Assembly (NCBI GenBank): GCA_917880885.1
Contig: OU862908.1
Span: 53,527,819 to 53,591,818, forward strand
DNA length: 64,000 nt
Source of the DNA: Limnephilus marmoratus
Taxonomy: Eukaryota > Arthropoda > Insecta > Trichoptera > Limnephilidae
Direction: 5' to 3'
The translations under genes were made by a program, and so were the position numbers. Shown piece after piece: positions 10,550-21,387 of the stretch (the stretch's first letter is position 1; every line of letters starts with the position of its first letter). Under the pieces are notes generated by a model. That model made no database searches. It worked only from the letters and a program-made list of their open reading frames with translations, and had not been told where the DNA came from.

Positions 10550-11080
10550 CCCCGGCAAGAAGCAACCCAGTTCTGGTGCAACCTGTTCACCAGGAGTCAC
10601 TGTTTTGTTAGGTTGGGTTAGAATATTTTTCAAGCTATGGTGTTTTATATTGAAAATGATTACTGTAATACTGATTACGTTTAACCCCAGCCAGAATCAA
10701 ACTGTACACCAGGAGTCACTGTTTTGTTAGGTTAGATTGCAAGATTTTCTAAGCCCCCATGTTTAATATTGAAAATTATTATTGTAATACGATGCGAATG
10801 TACATTGTAAAACCCCAGCCAGAAGCTTCCCAGTCCTGATGTAATCTGTGCACCATTAGTAACTGTTTTGTTAGGTTAGGTTAGAAGATTTTTTAAGCCC
10901 CGGTGTTTAATATTGAAAACTACGTAGGTATTATCGTAATACGATGCGAATGTTCATGTACAATCCCAGCCAGAAGCAACCCAGTCCCTGTGCAACCTGT
11001 ACACCAGGACACAATGTTTTGCTAGGTTATGTTAGAAGACTTTCTAAGCCCGGTGTTTTCTATTGAAAATTATTATCACA
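10550..11080 (+). repeat. Minisatellite, four ~115-153-bp units with TTAGG-like motif
   Basis: Four tandem diverged units begin near 10550, 10684, 10812 and 10965. Each reads about (A)CCCC(A/G)GCCAGAAGC, then CTGT(A)CACCAGGAGTCA(C), TGTTTTGTTAGGTTAGG, TTAGAAGATTTTCTAAGCCC, TGTTTAATATTGAAAA and TACGATGCGAATGT. Every unit has TTAGGTT near its middle, like a very short telomere-type motif. The units differ by indels (for example GACTACGTAGG-type text in the third). Confidence 0.8.
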
Positions 11081-11377
11081 ATATCAATTTATTAGGGCGT
11101 AGATAATTTGAGCTTATAACTACATCACCAACGGGGCACGACTTAAGCTTCTTCGTTGGCATATTATATTTTCATTAGGGGTGGTGTGAGCTCAGGCGCG
11201 TGTTCGCATCCCTGGGAGCGTGATAGCTGCTGGTATGGAGATTAATGGCCGCATTTCCACACTTATTGGAAAACATCACATTATTAATGACAGAGAGATA
11301 ACGAAAAACGAAGTAGAATTATTGGGAAGGAAGTAAAACAAATGTCTATTTGTTTTTTTTTCTGAAATGTAAATGCA

Positions 11378-11765
11378 TTTTGAGAGACGGGTATGGGTAC
11401 CGCCACCCGGGAATTGGATAACCAACATCTCTGCCATAGGTCACGCCAAGTGGTTCGCTACGTTTGGTGACTTTGGAGCAGGGGTGCCCAGGTTGATGGG
11501 GTGAGGTTTGCCAAGGTATTGGCGGTTGTGTATCTGCCTACCTGCTGCGTGGCCGGCCGAATCGAGAGACTGGTTGAGGAGGTCGTTTGACCTCTCCAGC
11601 CAGAATCCTTCAACCCATCACCTCGATAGATTCATCCATCCGTCACTCCTACACACACTGATCCCCAGATTCCTACCCACCCGTCATACCGATTTCCTTC
11701 CCAGAACTTCCTCTTCTTCCTTTCCTTAAAAAAACCTTTCACATAGCATCCCCTAAGATGACAAA
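11378..11765 (-). repeat. Interspersed repeat family B, copy 2
   Basis: Inverted relative to copy 1. It reads GAGACGGGTATGGGTACCGC, GGATAACCAACATCTCTGCC, AAGTGGTTCGCTACGTTTGG, TGGGGTGAGGTTTG, CTGCTGCGTGGCCGGCCG, ACCTCTCCAGCCAGAATCC and CATCCATCCGTCACTCC, ending TAGCATCCCC. It preserves the central part (CTGCTGCGTGG) that copies 4 and 5 have lost. Confidence 0.65.
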
Positions 11766-11867
11766 GGCCAATAATATATATGCCTTAAGAAAATTAAGAT
11801 AATGTGGGTGGTTCTTAGTAGAAGTATGACACAGTTAAAAATGATCGAATTTAATATCGACACCGTG

Positions 11868-12003
11868 GCACAGTGGTTAGTGCGTTTGCCCGGAAAGCAA
11901 GAGGTCCTGGGTTCGAGTCCCAGAGGTGTCAATATCTTTTTCTGTTTCCAGATTTTCGATTGAGTTTTGCTTATAAATATTGTCTTCATTTAATTAAATA
12001 AAA
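11868..12003 (+). mobile_element. SINE family D, copy 1 (tRNA-like head)
   Basis: A 72-nt tRNA-shaped head. The arms GACACC/GGTGTC pair, GCAC/GTGC forms a D stem, TTTGC/GCAAG an anticodon stem, and CTGGG-TTCGAGT-CCCAG a perfect T arm. The 7-nt anticodon loop CCGGAAA would give GGA (Ser), but position 33 is C instead of T and there is no long variable arm, so a functional tRNA-Ser is unlikely. The head is followed by TATCTTTTTCTG, CAGATTTTCGATTGAGTTT and ATTGTCTTCATTTAATT, the same tail found inverted at 32870-32945. The shared tail is what makes it a SINE. Confidence 0.65.
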
Positions 12004-12149
12004 TTATTGGTTTCCATGAGAAAATTATGGTACATTTGATGCATTTGGTAAACGATGGTACAAGATTTTATATTGGTAACAATGAAACTAATTTTTATTC
12101 TTATAATGATACACAAAACATAAAGCACATGGGCAATAACAAATCCTTG

Positions 12150-12437
12150 TTTTTTTAATGTGAATGCCGCACAAGTGTTCCAACTACCCCAACCGCCTGG
12201 AGCCAGGGAGACTATCGCATCCCCAATCGGGGTGTGTTATGAGGATGAAGGGGGGAAAATACCCGAAAAATTAAAAGGAAGACAAAAGGGGGGGGGGGGG
12301 AAGGAAAGGAGATGGGAAAAAAGAAGGTGGGAAATTACCTGGTTATTCAGATCTGGTCACCAAACATGACTAAAGCGATTTCAAGTGACGTTTCTTCTCT
12401 GAAGTGGAAGATACTCTCATTATTGCCCTGTTTATAC
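12150..12437 (-). mobile_element. SINE family A, copy 1 (head missing)
   Basis: Matches the body of the complete copies at 18831 and 29851, in order: T-run, GAATGCCGCACAAG, CCTGGAGCCAGGGAGACTA, GCATCCCCAATCGGGG, a purine-rich AAGGA/GGGG section with a 13-14-base G run near 12287, TTCAGATCTGGTCACCAAAC, AGTGGAAGATACTCTC. It ends before the AT-rich block and the tRNA-like head, so it is 5'-truncated with respect to the SINE. Confidence 0.7.
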
Positions 12438-13534
12438 ACTTTAGTATACCTTATGAGACACTGTGTGATACTTCCTGTCCTTTTCCGAAATTCTTAACTA
12501 CATCTCCCCCTACCTGCACAAGTGCACATGTGAAACCAGTGCAGTGTCAGTTTATCGTGCGAACATGTCTTCAACATGCGAACAGTTTTTCTATGATTCA
12601 GTGAGTCTATTTTGTTTTCTCAAATGCGAATGATAAAATTACTAGTCACTAAACATCTTCGAATTATTCCTGTTGTTGTAATATTACAATCTATGCACAG
12701 TTGGAAAGTTTTATGTGGAATGTGGAATTTATGTGGACATCATCATTACTGCCTTCAGTGAGTTCACGCTTCCTTATTTTCCCTTCTTCCAGAGAGTTCC
12801 TAACAGACAAGGCTAGTAAAAAGGCTTTTTTCCTTGAGGACTTAAAGTAACTATCCAATTACCAAGTCATTAATATGGTCCATAGATTTAAAAATAGATA
12901 GTTCTTGAATGAAGTACTCTGTTTATCAATACCACTGGTTTAACGCAAAATCCTTTTTATCAAAATTTCATCAAAACGGAATACATTTTCGTAAGGATTA
13001 TATTATCTTATTTTTATTTAAAATATTTTTAGTCAGAATCCCGGAACAAAATAGTTGTCCTTGTCATTTTATTTGCCTCTGTGAATTTTTATGTCGATTA
13101 ATAAGGCCGAAAATTTTAATAAAAGCTAGATACGAATACTTAATCATCGTCAAATCATCAGACAGCGAAGCCAGATGTGATATCTTATAACTCTATATGC
13201 ACGGGTTAAGAGGATGAAACGGATTTGTCTAGTTTTGTAAAAAATTAACATTATTACGAGAGTTGTTGTAGAAACGAATAAATCAAAGACAGGAATAGTG
13301 TTATTAAAACTTAAATGATACTATTCAAAGATTGTACGGAAATATATTTTTTTCATGAAAACTAATTAATTAGTGAGTTGGCAATATATTTTTAAAATAA
13401 AACAAATGTTTAGTATTTAACCACGAACATTTATTATTGTATTATATTATGAATTAAAACCGGTCAATAAAAAATCGTAATTAAATGCCAAAACCGATAT
13501 TTTCCACGATTTTTTTTTTTTAACTTTTGAATGT
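12438..13534. other. No recognisable gene
   Basis: Several short open frames without recognisable domains. One open stretch at 12909-13190 is AT-driven and has no motif. Confidence 0.4.
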
Positions 13535-13730
13535 AGATCTAACCTTGTGGTTATCCATTGTAAATAAATGAAACAATATTACTTTGAACCACTATTTTAT
13601 TTATACACCGACTGAGGGCAAAATATACTGAACATGTATGTTATGTATATTTTGACCCAAGGAATGAACGGCTGTTCCAAAACCGATCGACGTGTATAAA
13701 AAATATAGTGGTTTCAAACAAAGAATTTTT
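13535..13730. mobile_element. Inverted pair of PLE terminal repeats, decayed
   Basis: Left arm: TTGTGGTTATCCATTGTA, then ACTTTGAACCACTATTTTAT and TATACACCGA. Right arm: GGAATGAACGGCTGTTCC, AAAACCGATCGACGTGTATA, then ATAGTGGTTTCAAACAAAG. The arms are reverse complements over their outer parts and resemble 54425-54530 and 55184-55260. The ribozyme core on the right arm is broken (AAAAC for GAAAC, no CTGATGA). As at 54.4 kb, the two ends diverge from a common centre. Confidence 0.55.
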
Positions 13731-15291
13731 TTTATTGCTTTGCATTACACGGAACAATTTATCTAGAAAGCTTTGATTTTTTTATTTATTTTTAAATCAA
13801 CCCTTTCATAAACCTATTTACAATAATGTTTTGTGCACGTAGGCACGCATAGCTTGTTTTTTGAAAATTGTACTTTTCCTGTAAACACAAGAAATATATC
13901 TTTGAACGATCAAATCTACTATTTTAAATCAACTGTGAAACAACTCAAAAGATGAAAACGGCAATGTTTACCACGTGGAGGTAGGAAAAGCAAGTTAAAA
14001 GTAAACAAACGTCGGAAACCAGCCCAAATTCTCAAACACATCTGTGTATCTAAGTCAAACAGAGATGGCATCAAAAGCTTTGATATTTGAGTGAAAAAAA
14101 AAAACTGATTTAAGAAGCCAAAAAAAAGACACAGACAAGTGTTTAACCTTCTTAATGGTCTTTACTGAACAAAGGCAACGGGGTATTAACGTTCCAGGAA
14201 TGCCGATTGTGTATGTAATTTGTTGAATAAAGTCAATAAGAAAGACTTGAAGCATGGTATCGCATTTAATCAGACTAACAACATGTTTAATTTTACACTC
14301 ATCTTGTGAGATATCATACTCGCTTTCACTGATAAAGATTTAACAGATCTTGACATCACACAAGCTCCACATACCTACTAACTATTTTTATATCACTGAA
14401 ATGTTACAATATGAGCGCACATGAGGAAAATTGAAATGAAATTGGTACATTACATTATTTTGAATGACACTTCGGTTTCAAATTAGGTTGAAATTGGTTG
14501 GATGTGTTCCGGTCTGAATGGAGGTTTTCAAATAGAAAGATACCTTTCCATTATCAGAATTGGAGAAGCGTAGAATGAGTGGAATAAATATTATGAAGGT
14601 AGGTTTTATTATTTTAGAATGACCTATTTAGAAGATTTTATTTGCCTTTAGCCCTTTTCTAGGATGGATTTGAATGTAATGAAATTTCCCGTAATTTCGA
14701 AAGGATTTCCGAGGTGTTGTAAGGCTCATCTACGACGAATTGGCAATGGATAAGCTGAAAGATAATACTAGGTCTGAGCTCTGAGAGCCAGATTAATTAG
14801 TGGCCCCTTAACTACAGCCTGTACTTCAGTTAAGGGATGCTTTGGTGAAAGCCTTTATGGAATGCTGCTGTTGAGCAAAACCCAAAGCAATAAATTGATC
14901 CTTAAATCATCTTGTTTTGTAGTTTAAATTGAAAAATAATTAAATAATTATGTATACTGCAAACATTGACTCTTAAATAGTTCCAGTTTAAAACGAATAT
15001 AAGAAATCAACGTGAATATCCTTAGGCTCGCCTTATTCCCCTTATTCCTTTTTTTTAAATATCAATCAATCCCGTTAAACTACTAAATGGGTTATTTTCA
15101 TGAACTTAAAATTTTATTTTTAGGATAGGTATAACATCTATTACTATAGTTTAATTATAGACATAAGAGATTCATTAATTAAAAAAAGAAGATATAAATT
15201 TAGAGTCAGTAAAACAGTTTATTAAATAAATACAGGGGAATTCAGAGAAAAAGAAATGATTAGCGCAATTTCTTTTTCCACATGACTTAAT
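13731..15291. other. No recognisable gene
   Basis: Unassigned AT-rich sequence. Open frames such as 14055-14255 (minus) are short and lack motifs. Confidence 0.4.
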
Positions 15292-15910
15292 ACTACGGTA
15301 CACGCGCCTCTAAAACATTCATGAGTGCTCGCGTGCGCTTCTCTTGTAGCCCATTTTAAATTGAAATGTACTTAAAGATAATCGTTTAATTTTTAAATAA
15401 AACACATTTAATTATAATAAGTGACATTTAATAAGTAAACCGAAATAAAAAAATACGTCTTCTCATTCTTAAACTTAAAATATTAACAAAACTTCAGACT
15501 TCTCAAAAAAATCACCTAATTTTTACTTATTTGAGATCAATCAACTTTTGGTTTAATTCTTACATTTAAAAAAAAACTTTTTTTAAATTTTCATTACACG
15601 AAGGACAAATAAAAATTTGGTGATCATTCATAAGGACAAATTAAAACTTGGTGATCATTACATATACGCCTTCTACAGTTTTCCTTGTGTTCCGCCAGTG
15701 CACGCATGGGCTACTTACATAGCCCAACATCTTTAAATCGATATTTTTCACACGTGCGCCAGCGTCGATCGCTCACGACACACTGAATGCGTCGAGCAAC
15801 AACCAATGGAAGCTTAGCTAGAGACTCGAAGCTAAATCACGCGATTTCACGAAGTTACGAACAAAATCAATACCCTGAGCTACATATGTAGCCCACGCGT
15901 GTACTCTAGT
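15292..15910. repeat. Possible TIR-bounded element
   Basis: ACTACGGTACACGCG at the left and, inverted, ACTAGAGTACACGCG at the right (13 of 15 alike) bound a 619-bp segment that is more GC-rich at both ends than its surroundings. Inside are a 30-bp direct duplication, AGGACAAAT(A)AAAA(T/C)TTGG plus TGATCATT at 15602-15655, and repeated GTAGCCCA / TGGGCTAC words. No transposase and no clean target-site duplication were seen, so this is only a candidate. Confidence 0.3.
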
Positions 15911-16854
15911 GCTAAATTAGTTCAAATTTTTTATATTATGGAAACATGTCGTCAATTTTTGGGACGTTGTATTCTAAGATTCTTTGACCGAAGGCATTTA
16001 TTTAGATATCTGTGGATTACAAGTCCATCGTTTACAGTTAGCCTTGTCTTTATGAGTAGTTGGTCTTGAGATATTCAGGCTGAAAGAATGTTTAAATATT
16101 TTATTTCGTAATTCCAACCAAATCTGTTTTTCTCTGCAATGCACTCATATATCGAGTATTATAATCATTGGATATCCGTGATATATTAAAGTAGATTCAC
16201 GTTCATATTCCTACCATTAGTTCAAGGTTCTCTAGTTTGTATCATTGTGGCAATTATACTACGGTCTCAGGCTACAATTCTGTTATGAATGATTTCAAAA
16301 CAATGGTTAATTAAAATGTCTCTCCTGAAGTATAAAGCTGCACTAATTAAATACTTTTGCAATTATTTTAAAGAGGTAACTGTATGACACGTTTTTCTGT
16401 TTTTGATTCTTATTCACTGCTTTCATTAACTTTCTACCAAGTATATATTTTCTTTTGTTTTGTGTGGTTCTAAATATTTTTTTTATTTACGATTTTCTTA
16501 AATAAATAATGTCAGTTACTGTGTGTCCAACTTATGATTCCGATAAGAAATATCAAGTGATTTTGTAAATATAACACTGATAAATTTATATGTACAACAC
16601 CGAGAACGAAAATTTATATCTCGTTATAATCCAACAAAATGGTTGAGAACCTGAATTTAAAACTCGGAGGAAATAAAAGTGTACAAGTCTACGTATATAG
16701 AAGCGACGTGGTAGGAATTTTAATAATACTTTCCTTGCTGGAAGCCGATCACTCCCCTGACGTGAGAAATCCGCGGTGGATATCACATCACACGGAGAGG
16801 TTCGGAAAATGACGGTCGCTATTTGGATAATTGATACGTTCCAGGAAGTTTTGC
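15911..16854. other. No recognisable gene
   Basis: Unassigned sequence. The 98-codon open frame on the minus strand (16586-16882) overlaps the 11-bp minisatellite and has no recognisable domain. Confidence 0.35.
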
Positions 16855-16931
16855 TGCCACGACAGTGCCACGCCAGTACCATGCCATTGCCACACCACTA
16901 GCACGCCATCGCCACGCCACTGCCACGCCAA
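16855..16931 (+). repeat. 11-bp minisatellite, seven units
   Basis: Seven imperfect 11-base units of TGCCACGCCAN: TGCCACGACAG, TGCCACGCCAG, TACCATGCCAT, TGCCACACCAC, TAGCACGCCAT, CGCCACGCCAC, TGCCACGCCAA. It is C-rich against an AT-rich background. Confidence 0.85.
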
Positions 16932-17149
16932 GCCGCGCCGCCGCATTTAGTCGGGACTTCACGGACAGAAGTGGGTCGAAGCTCGATTCTACAAAAGCTG
17001 ACGTTATTTCCTGGCTGAAAGCTCCGAGAGCAAAATGATTGTAATGACGTCATAAAGGATTGTATTTTCCTATTTTGTTGGCATAAGTAGTAATCCTTTT
17101 AACATAATGACTCTCTTATCTAATTAGCAAAATGTTTAGTTAGTAGTAG

Positions 17150-17590
17150 TGAGGCCCCGAAGAAAAAAAAATCCCTCAGGGTGTATCCATCTTTGGAGAT
17201 GCTCTGTGGAGAGTATTTTTAGGGAGGAGAGAAAGTTCTGGGAAGGAATATGGTAAGTAAAGGGGATAGGAATCTGGAGTTAATGTATCCAGGAGTGACG
17301 GACAAAGGAATCCATCCCTCCCACTGCGGTGAAAGGTGATGGGTTGAGATAAGAGTCCTGCTGCAGAGGTCTAGGTTAGGTCTCCCTAAATCAGTCCCTC
17401 GCAATCCGGTCCTCCACGCAGCAGGTGCAATCTTAATGACCTTCGCCATCAAGAACCAGAAAACCTCAACCCGTGAATCGGGCACCCCTGCTAAGTCACC
17501 AAACGTATCAAACATCATAGAGTGACCTATGCCAGGGTATCCAATAAATGGTTCTCGAGGCGACTACACCCACACACGCCTCTCAAATTA
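17150..17590 (+). repeat. Interspersed repeat family B, copy 3 (near full length)
   Basis: The most complete B copy: GAGGCCCCGAAG, TCCCTCAGGG, TTTGGAGATGCTCTGTGG, the purine block, TAGGAATCTGG, AATCCATCCCTCCC, ACGCAGCAGGTGC, CCTCAACCCGTGAATCGGGC, GGGTATCCAATAAATGGTTC, and ACACACGCCTCTCAAATTAG at the end. At about 440 bp it sets the approximate family length. Confidence 0.7.
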
Positions 17591-18830
17591 GTTATACTTG
17601 ATTAAAAGTTTTATTTGTATTCATTGAAATATACATAGAGATAGATTGAATGATCATAATAGAGGTGAGATAAAAAGTCATGTTGCTTTTCCTTCCCTTT
17701 ATTGAATCCGTCATTGTTGGAGATCTGCCCTGAAAAAGAATTATATGCTAGACTGTCCTGTGACCCAAACCAACATTTATAATAGCCGGAAAAACGTCAA
17801 AATATCATACCACTAATAACATTTTTAATTCTATTTCAGAATTGTAGAATTGTCAGAGTATGACGATGAAAAATGAATACGTGAATTAAACCGAATTTTC
17901 TGCATGTCATAATTTAATAATTGACGTGCATTGTCCCTGTTCACTGGACGGTAATATTACGTTCGTTCATTAAGTACACCTATGGAGTATACTTATTCAT
18001 CTGTGATAATCTTTTGAATTTGATGACTGCAGAATAAAAAGTGATATTTTGCATTATTTAATGGACAAAGAAATGCACATCATCAATTAATATTGCAAAT
18101 CTTCCAACCAAATAAATTTGTTTGGCACTTTGATAATATAATTGGTCATTTCATTCAAATGTTTTGCGAAAAACTAAAATACTGTAATCTCCGATAAACT
18201 TCTGGGTAGACATTTAATTTCTTCCACTTATAAAAGCTCTTGTCTAATTAATTTTAATGAAGAAAAAAAATCAAATACGAAAAAAAAATTATCACATCTT
18301 ATCAGCACTAGAATAAGAAATGGGGTTGAATTAAAGTCATTGATATGTAGTTTTTAATAGTAACAAAAATATTTTACAAGAAAACTTGATCTCCGAGGTC
18401 ACCGGAGGTCGAAAAATGTTACATTTACCCATTTAAAGAAGGGTAAATGCAGGAAACTCCACTAATGGGTACTAAACACCGTCGGCGGAATTAAAAAAAA
18501 TACTCAAAGAAGTGAAGCTAGCAGTTTACAATGGATACCAACTTGAGGTATGGCAGTGAGGTTCGAAAATGACAGAAAAAGGATGAATGCTATCGAAACG
18601 ACCCTTGCGACATACGTGTAATAAAACATATTATGTATGACAGTGTTACAAATGTTGATATCTGGAAAAGTCTTGAAAGGTTGATGTAAGCTTAACGGAT
18701 CAGAATAAGAAAGGAACACTTAGATAATTTGGGCATGCGAAGCATGAAGGATGAGTGAAGAAAGTAGTGTAAATCTTTCACCTTTCTTTCTCTTTCTTTT
18801 TCTTTATTCCTAAATTGAGGATGTCAATAT
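17591..18830. other. No gene; small hairpin at 18422-18449
   Basis: Unassigned sequence. CATTTACCC and GGGTAAATG form a 9-bp hairpin with a 10-base loop. Nothing else stands out. Confidence 0.4.
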
Positions 18831-19250
18831 TTTTTTTTTTTTTTTTTACAGTGAATACCGCACAAGAATCTCAACTGCTCCCGTCTGGAGCCAGTGAGAC
18901 TATGGCATCCCCAATTGGGGTATGTTGTGAGGCTGAAGGTGGTGGGGAGGGGAAGGAGGTGGGGAAGAGGAAGGTTGGGAAGTACCTGGCTATTCAGATC
19001 TGGTCACTAAACACGGCTAAAGCCATTTTCAAGCAACGTTTCAATTCCGAATGGTGGTCGTACACCAGGGCGATACTAATAGTATCTTCCACTCTGGAAC
19101 ATGCCGCAAATATACTATATATTATTTTAAATGAATTAATTGTGAAATAACACAAATTAATCAAATAAAATTTATTTGCGCATGCCGGGTTCGAACCCGC
19201 GACCTCCGGAATGTGAGTCAAGAGTCTTAGCCACTGGACTACGGAGGTCG
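18831..19250 (-). mobile_element. SINE family A, copy 2 (complete, about 420 bp)
   Basis: Minus strand, head to tail: a tRNA-like head GACCTCCGTAGTCCAGTGGC...GGTCGCGGGTTCGAACCCGG with a good A-box and a perfect B-box (GGTTCGAACCC); an AT-rich link AAATAAATTTTATTTGATT then TTTGTGTTATTTCACAATT; TATATTTGCGGCA; GTGGAAGATACT; TGACCAGATCTGAATAGCC; a pyrimidine-rich block; CCCCAATTGGGGATGCC; CTCACTGGCTCCAGACGGG; CGGTATTCACTGTA; then a run of 17 A. This order defines the family. A tRNA-derived SINE with an unusually long body, presumably mobilised by a LINE (family knowledge). Confidence 0.75.
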
Positions 19251-19763
19251 TCGAGGTCTTAGGTTTTATGGCAAGTAATGTACTTTTAATGATTGTTGTG
19301 TCTATTGACGATATAGGAAAAAGTGGATTTTATACATAATCAACCGATTTCTTGTAAGTTTTAAGTAAATATTTTTTAGTATTTTAATGTATAATAATGT
19401 AGTCAATTAATGTTCTTCTAAGCAACCAATGTGAACAATTTAAGTCATTTTACATATCTGATGCATTTATTCTCTGCAATATCAAGGTGTATACGGAGCT
19501 GTACGTACGTCAAAATGTAAGTACGTACTATGTAAGTAAGTACGTCAAAATAAATTAATAATGATAAATGCTTTAATATTTATTCAATAGTTGTGAATTT
19601 CTATAATGCATTACGAAAATATTTCAAAACCCTTGCAAAATTGATATTTTGGAAGTTATTTGACATTCTATTTGGCAAATTTGGAATGTCGAGCAATAAC
19701 ATAAAACATAAAGCATTTCAACAAAATGTTGAATTAAACTGCACGCGAAATATTAAACTGAAT
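19251..19763. other. No gene; short TACGTCAAAAT duplication
   Basis: AT-rich sequence. GTACGTCAAAAT occurs twice around 19506 and 19541 with GTAAGTA/GTACGTA words between. No coding signal. Confidence 0.4.
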
Positions 19764-20486
19764 GCGCGGGTCACATTATGCTGGTTGCCAGCCGCGAGTT
19801 GAAGAAGCCGCTTCTGCCAGCCGTCGATCAGCTTGGTGTGACAACAAAATTCGGCGCTGGCGTCGCCAGCCGGCGAGTATGGACATGTTTAACTTTTGGT
19901 AGCAGGCAGCGACGAATAATCAATCACGTGACCGCTGGCACCAGCCGGCAGCGCAGTCTGACCACTATTGCGTCTATCAGCAACGAGAAAGCACGTGTTT
20001 TTTTGTGAAGTTATTTAGTTGTGACTATTTTAGCTTCGTTTTATACGGGATTGCCTGCCTGACTACTGTATCTTGTTTTAAATTAAAGGTTCAACTAGTT
20101 CTAACAATTCTTGAAATTGAGGGGCCGTCATTCTTAAAACATTTCTGTATGTTTCTGGATCCTCTTCTTTCAGTTCTTGGAGAAGTCTTGACGATGCCCC
20201 TAATTCTTCCCTTCTTTGTATGGATGGCCTGACCCACCATCGTCTCTATTTGCGGTGAAGCTGGTTAAGCATTTCTAAACTAAGTTCCCTGACACCCTCT
20301 CTCAACAACTGCTTAATTAGCTTTTTACGTGAAACGACAGACGACATATAGTGAATGACTAACTGGAGAGTGCGAGACGCGAGTAACAGCAACAGTAGTG
20401 TGACCAGATTGCCCGCCGCTGCTAGCTGGTACTACTACCAGCCGCTGGTAAGCAGCAGCTAGCAACCAGCATAATGCGACCCGCGC
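19764..20486 (-). mobile_element. Non-autonomous PIF/Harbinger element
   Basis: Terminal inverted repeats GCGCGGGTCACATTATGCTG (left) and GCGCGGGTCGCATTATGCTG (right, inverted), continuing GTTGC(C/T)AG. The TIRs run into CCAGC/GCTGG-rich subterminal sequence. The interior holds a Harbinger transposase N-terminal fragment on the minus strand, and the catalytic DDE part is absent, so it is a deletion derivative. A 3-bp TWA duplication is expected for this superfamily; the flanks (AAT left, TTA right) do not match cleanly. Confidence 0.65.
20078..20347 (-). pseudogene. Harbinger transposase N-terminal fragment
   Basis: Ninety codons in one frame on the minus strand, from an ATG at 20347 to a stop at 20078-20080, with a single in-frame TAG after NQLHRK. 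Diagnostic residues follow the stop: RRWWVRPSIQRREELGASS, then LLQELKEEDPETYRNVLRM and FQELLELVEPLI. The R-R/W-W-V-R-P block followed by L(Q/R)EL..EDP..(F/Y)RN.LRM is characteristic of PIF/Harbinger and HARBI1-like transposases. The DDE catalytic domain is missing, so it cannot act alone. Confidence 0.7.
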
Positions 20487-20534
20487 TTAAGCAAAACTAG
20501 TTTTGATTTTTTTGAGATATTACGCGTAATTACG

Positions 20535-20600
20535 CTACCTCCATCTTTAGCCAACGTTTCGGCCAGCGCTACGATGTCCATCATCAGGGGAGATGTTTAA
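20535..20600 (-). mobile_element. PLE terminal-repeat fragment with hammerhead core
   Basis: Minus strand CCCCTGATGATGGACATCG...GGCCGAAACGTTGGC, followed by AAAGATGGAGGTAGCG. It matches the 3' ends of the PLEs at 22542-22600 and 59668-59725. The core CTGATGA and GAAAC boxes are intact; stem II is less well paired than in the other copies. No PLE coding sequence accompanies it. Confidence 0.6.
20556..20587 (-). ncRNA. Hammerhead ribozyme core, PLE type
   Basis: CTGATGA (complement of 20581-20587) and GAAAC (complement of 20556-20560) are at the right spacing. The stem II candidate starts TGGACATCG and ends GCTGGCC, with only partial pairing. Downstream GTTGGC can pair with the upstream GCC-type strand only weakly here. 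Probably an eroded copy. Confidence 0.45.
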
Positions 20601-21242
20601 TTACTATATATATATTACCGTTGGGAATATACTAGTAAATATAGTTAAATCATTACCTACACCCTTCATCATTGGTCCATGTTTCTGACTTTTATTATAT
20701 AAGAGACCCAGAGAAAAAAAAAAGATTAAATAATAATTCACTGATCAAACTTTATATCTTTTTGGCAAGAGATTATTTTAAAACAATGCTAAAATCTCTA
20801 ACAGAACGTTCACACATACGAGTATTTTCTCCTTTTTAAAGGTACAATTCTCAGAAGGTTTCTTGTCTATATGTATCGCAAAAGGCTTTCTGGAAGATTA
20901 CACACAAAAACCAAACGTGTTTGATTTGTTACCTTGTGTGTCTAAATATAATATGTATCCAACATACACATGTAGGTTTATACTCCATGGATTGCGGTGG
21001 GTGTGGATTCGCGGACAATGGTTTATAGAACAACTAGGCGGTCTAGGCAATATTCAATGGTGCGCAAAATAGCAAATCACTATTTCAATAGGTTTCGATT
21101 CAACCCTCGCATAATAGGGACGACCCCATGTACTTTATTGGCTCAAAAGGAATTCTAGAGGACTGTTCTCCCGTTGGGAAAATTATGTTTAATAAAATAC
21201 AACTTTGTATAAGCCGCTTTATTGTGGTGAAAGCCCACTTTT
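20601..21242. other. No recognisable gene
   Basis: Unassigned sequence with a short TATATATATA run near 20610. The open frame at 20863-21072 has no domain signal. Confidence 0.4.
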
Positions 21243-21318
21243 GGCGGCCTCCGTGGTCGAGGATTTCATTTACATTAGCAAGTTGTAGGTCGCAGGTTCA
21301 AATCCCGGCTTGCAAAAG
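21243..21318 (+). mobile_element. tRNA-like SINE head
   Basis: GGCGGCCTCCGTGGTCGAGG (A-box region) and GTAGGTCGCAGGTTCAAATC followed by CCGGCTTGC (B-box GGTTCAAATCC). It resembles the family A head, but the sequence just after it differs from the usual family A link. It may be the head of copy 3 (body at 21687), separated by the palindromic element between them, or an independent SINE. Confidence 0.5.
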
Positions 21319-21387
21319 TGATTTGATTACTATAAATTTTTTCTTCAAACTTCGCAAAATTACTTTGTGGCATCATTAATTATATAA

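Noticed and set aside
11868..11940. Functional tRNA-Ser(GGA)
   Set aside because: Position 33 is C, the long variable arm of tRNA-Ser is missing, and the locus shares its 3' tail with another tRNA-like locus, so it is called a SINE.
18815..19150. Open frame antisense to SINE A (SGASETMASPIGVCCEAEGG-like), with similar frames in the copies at 12160 and about 30245
   Set aside because: The protein similarity follows from DNA homology between SINE copies. The frame runs antisense to the tRNA head, ends at different places in each copy and has no domain.
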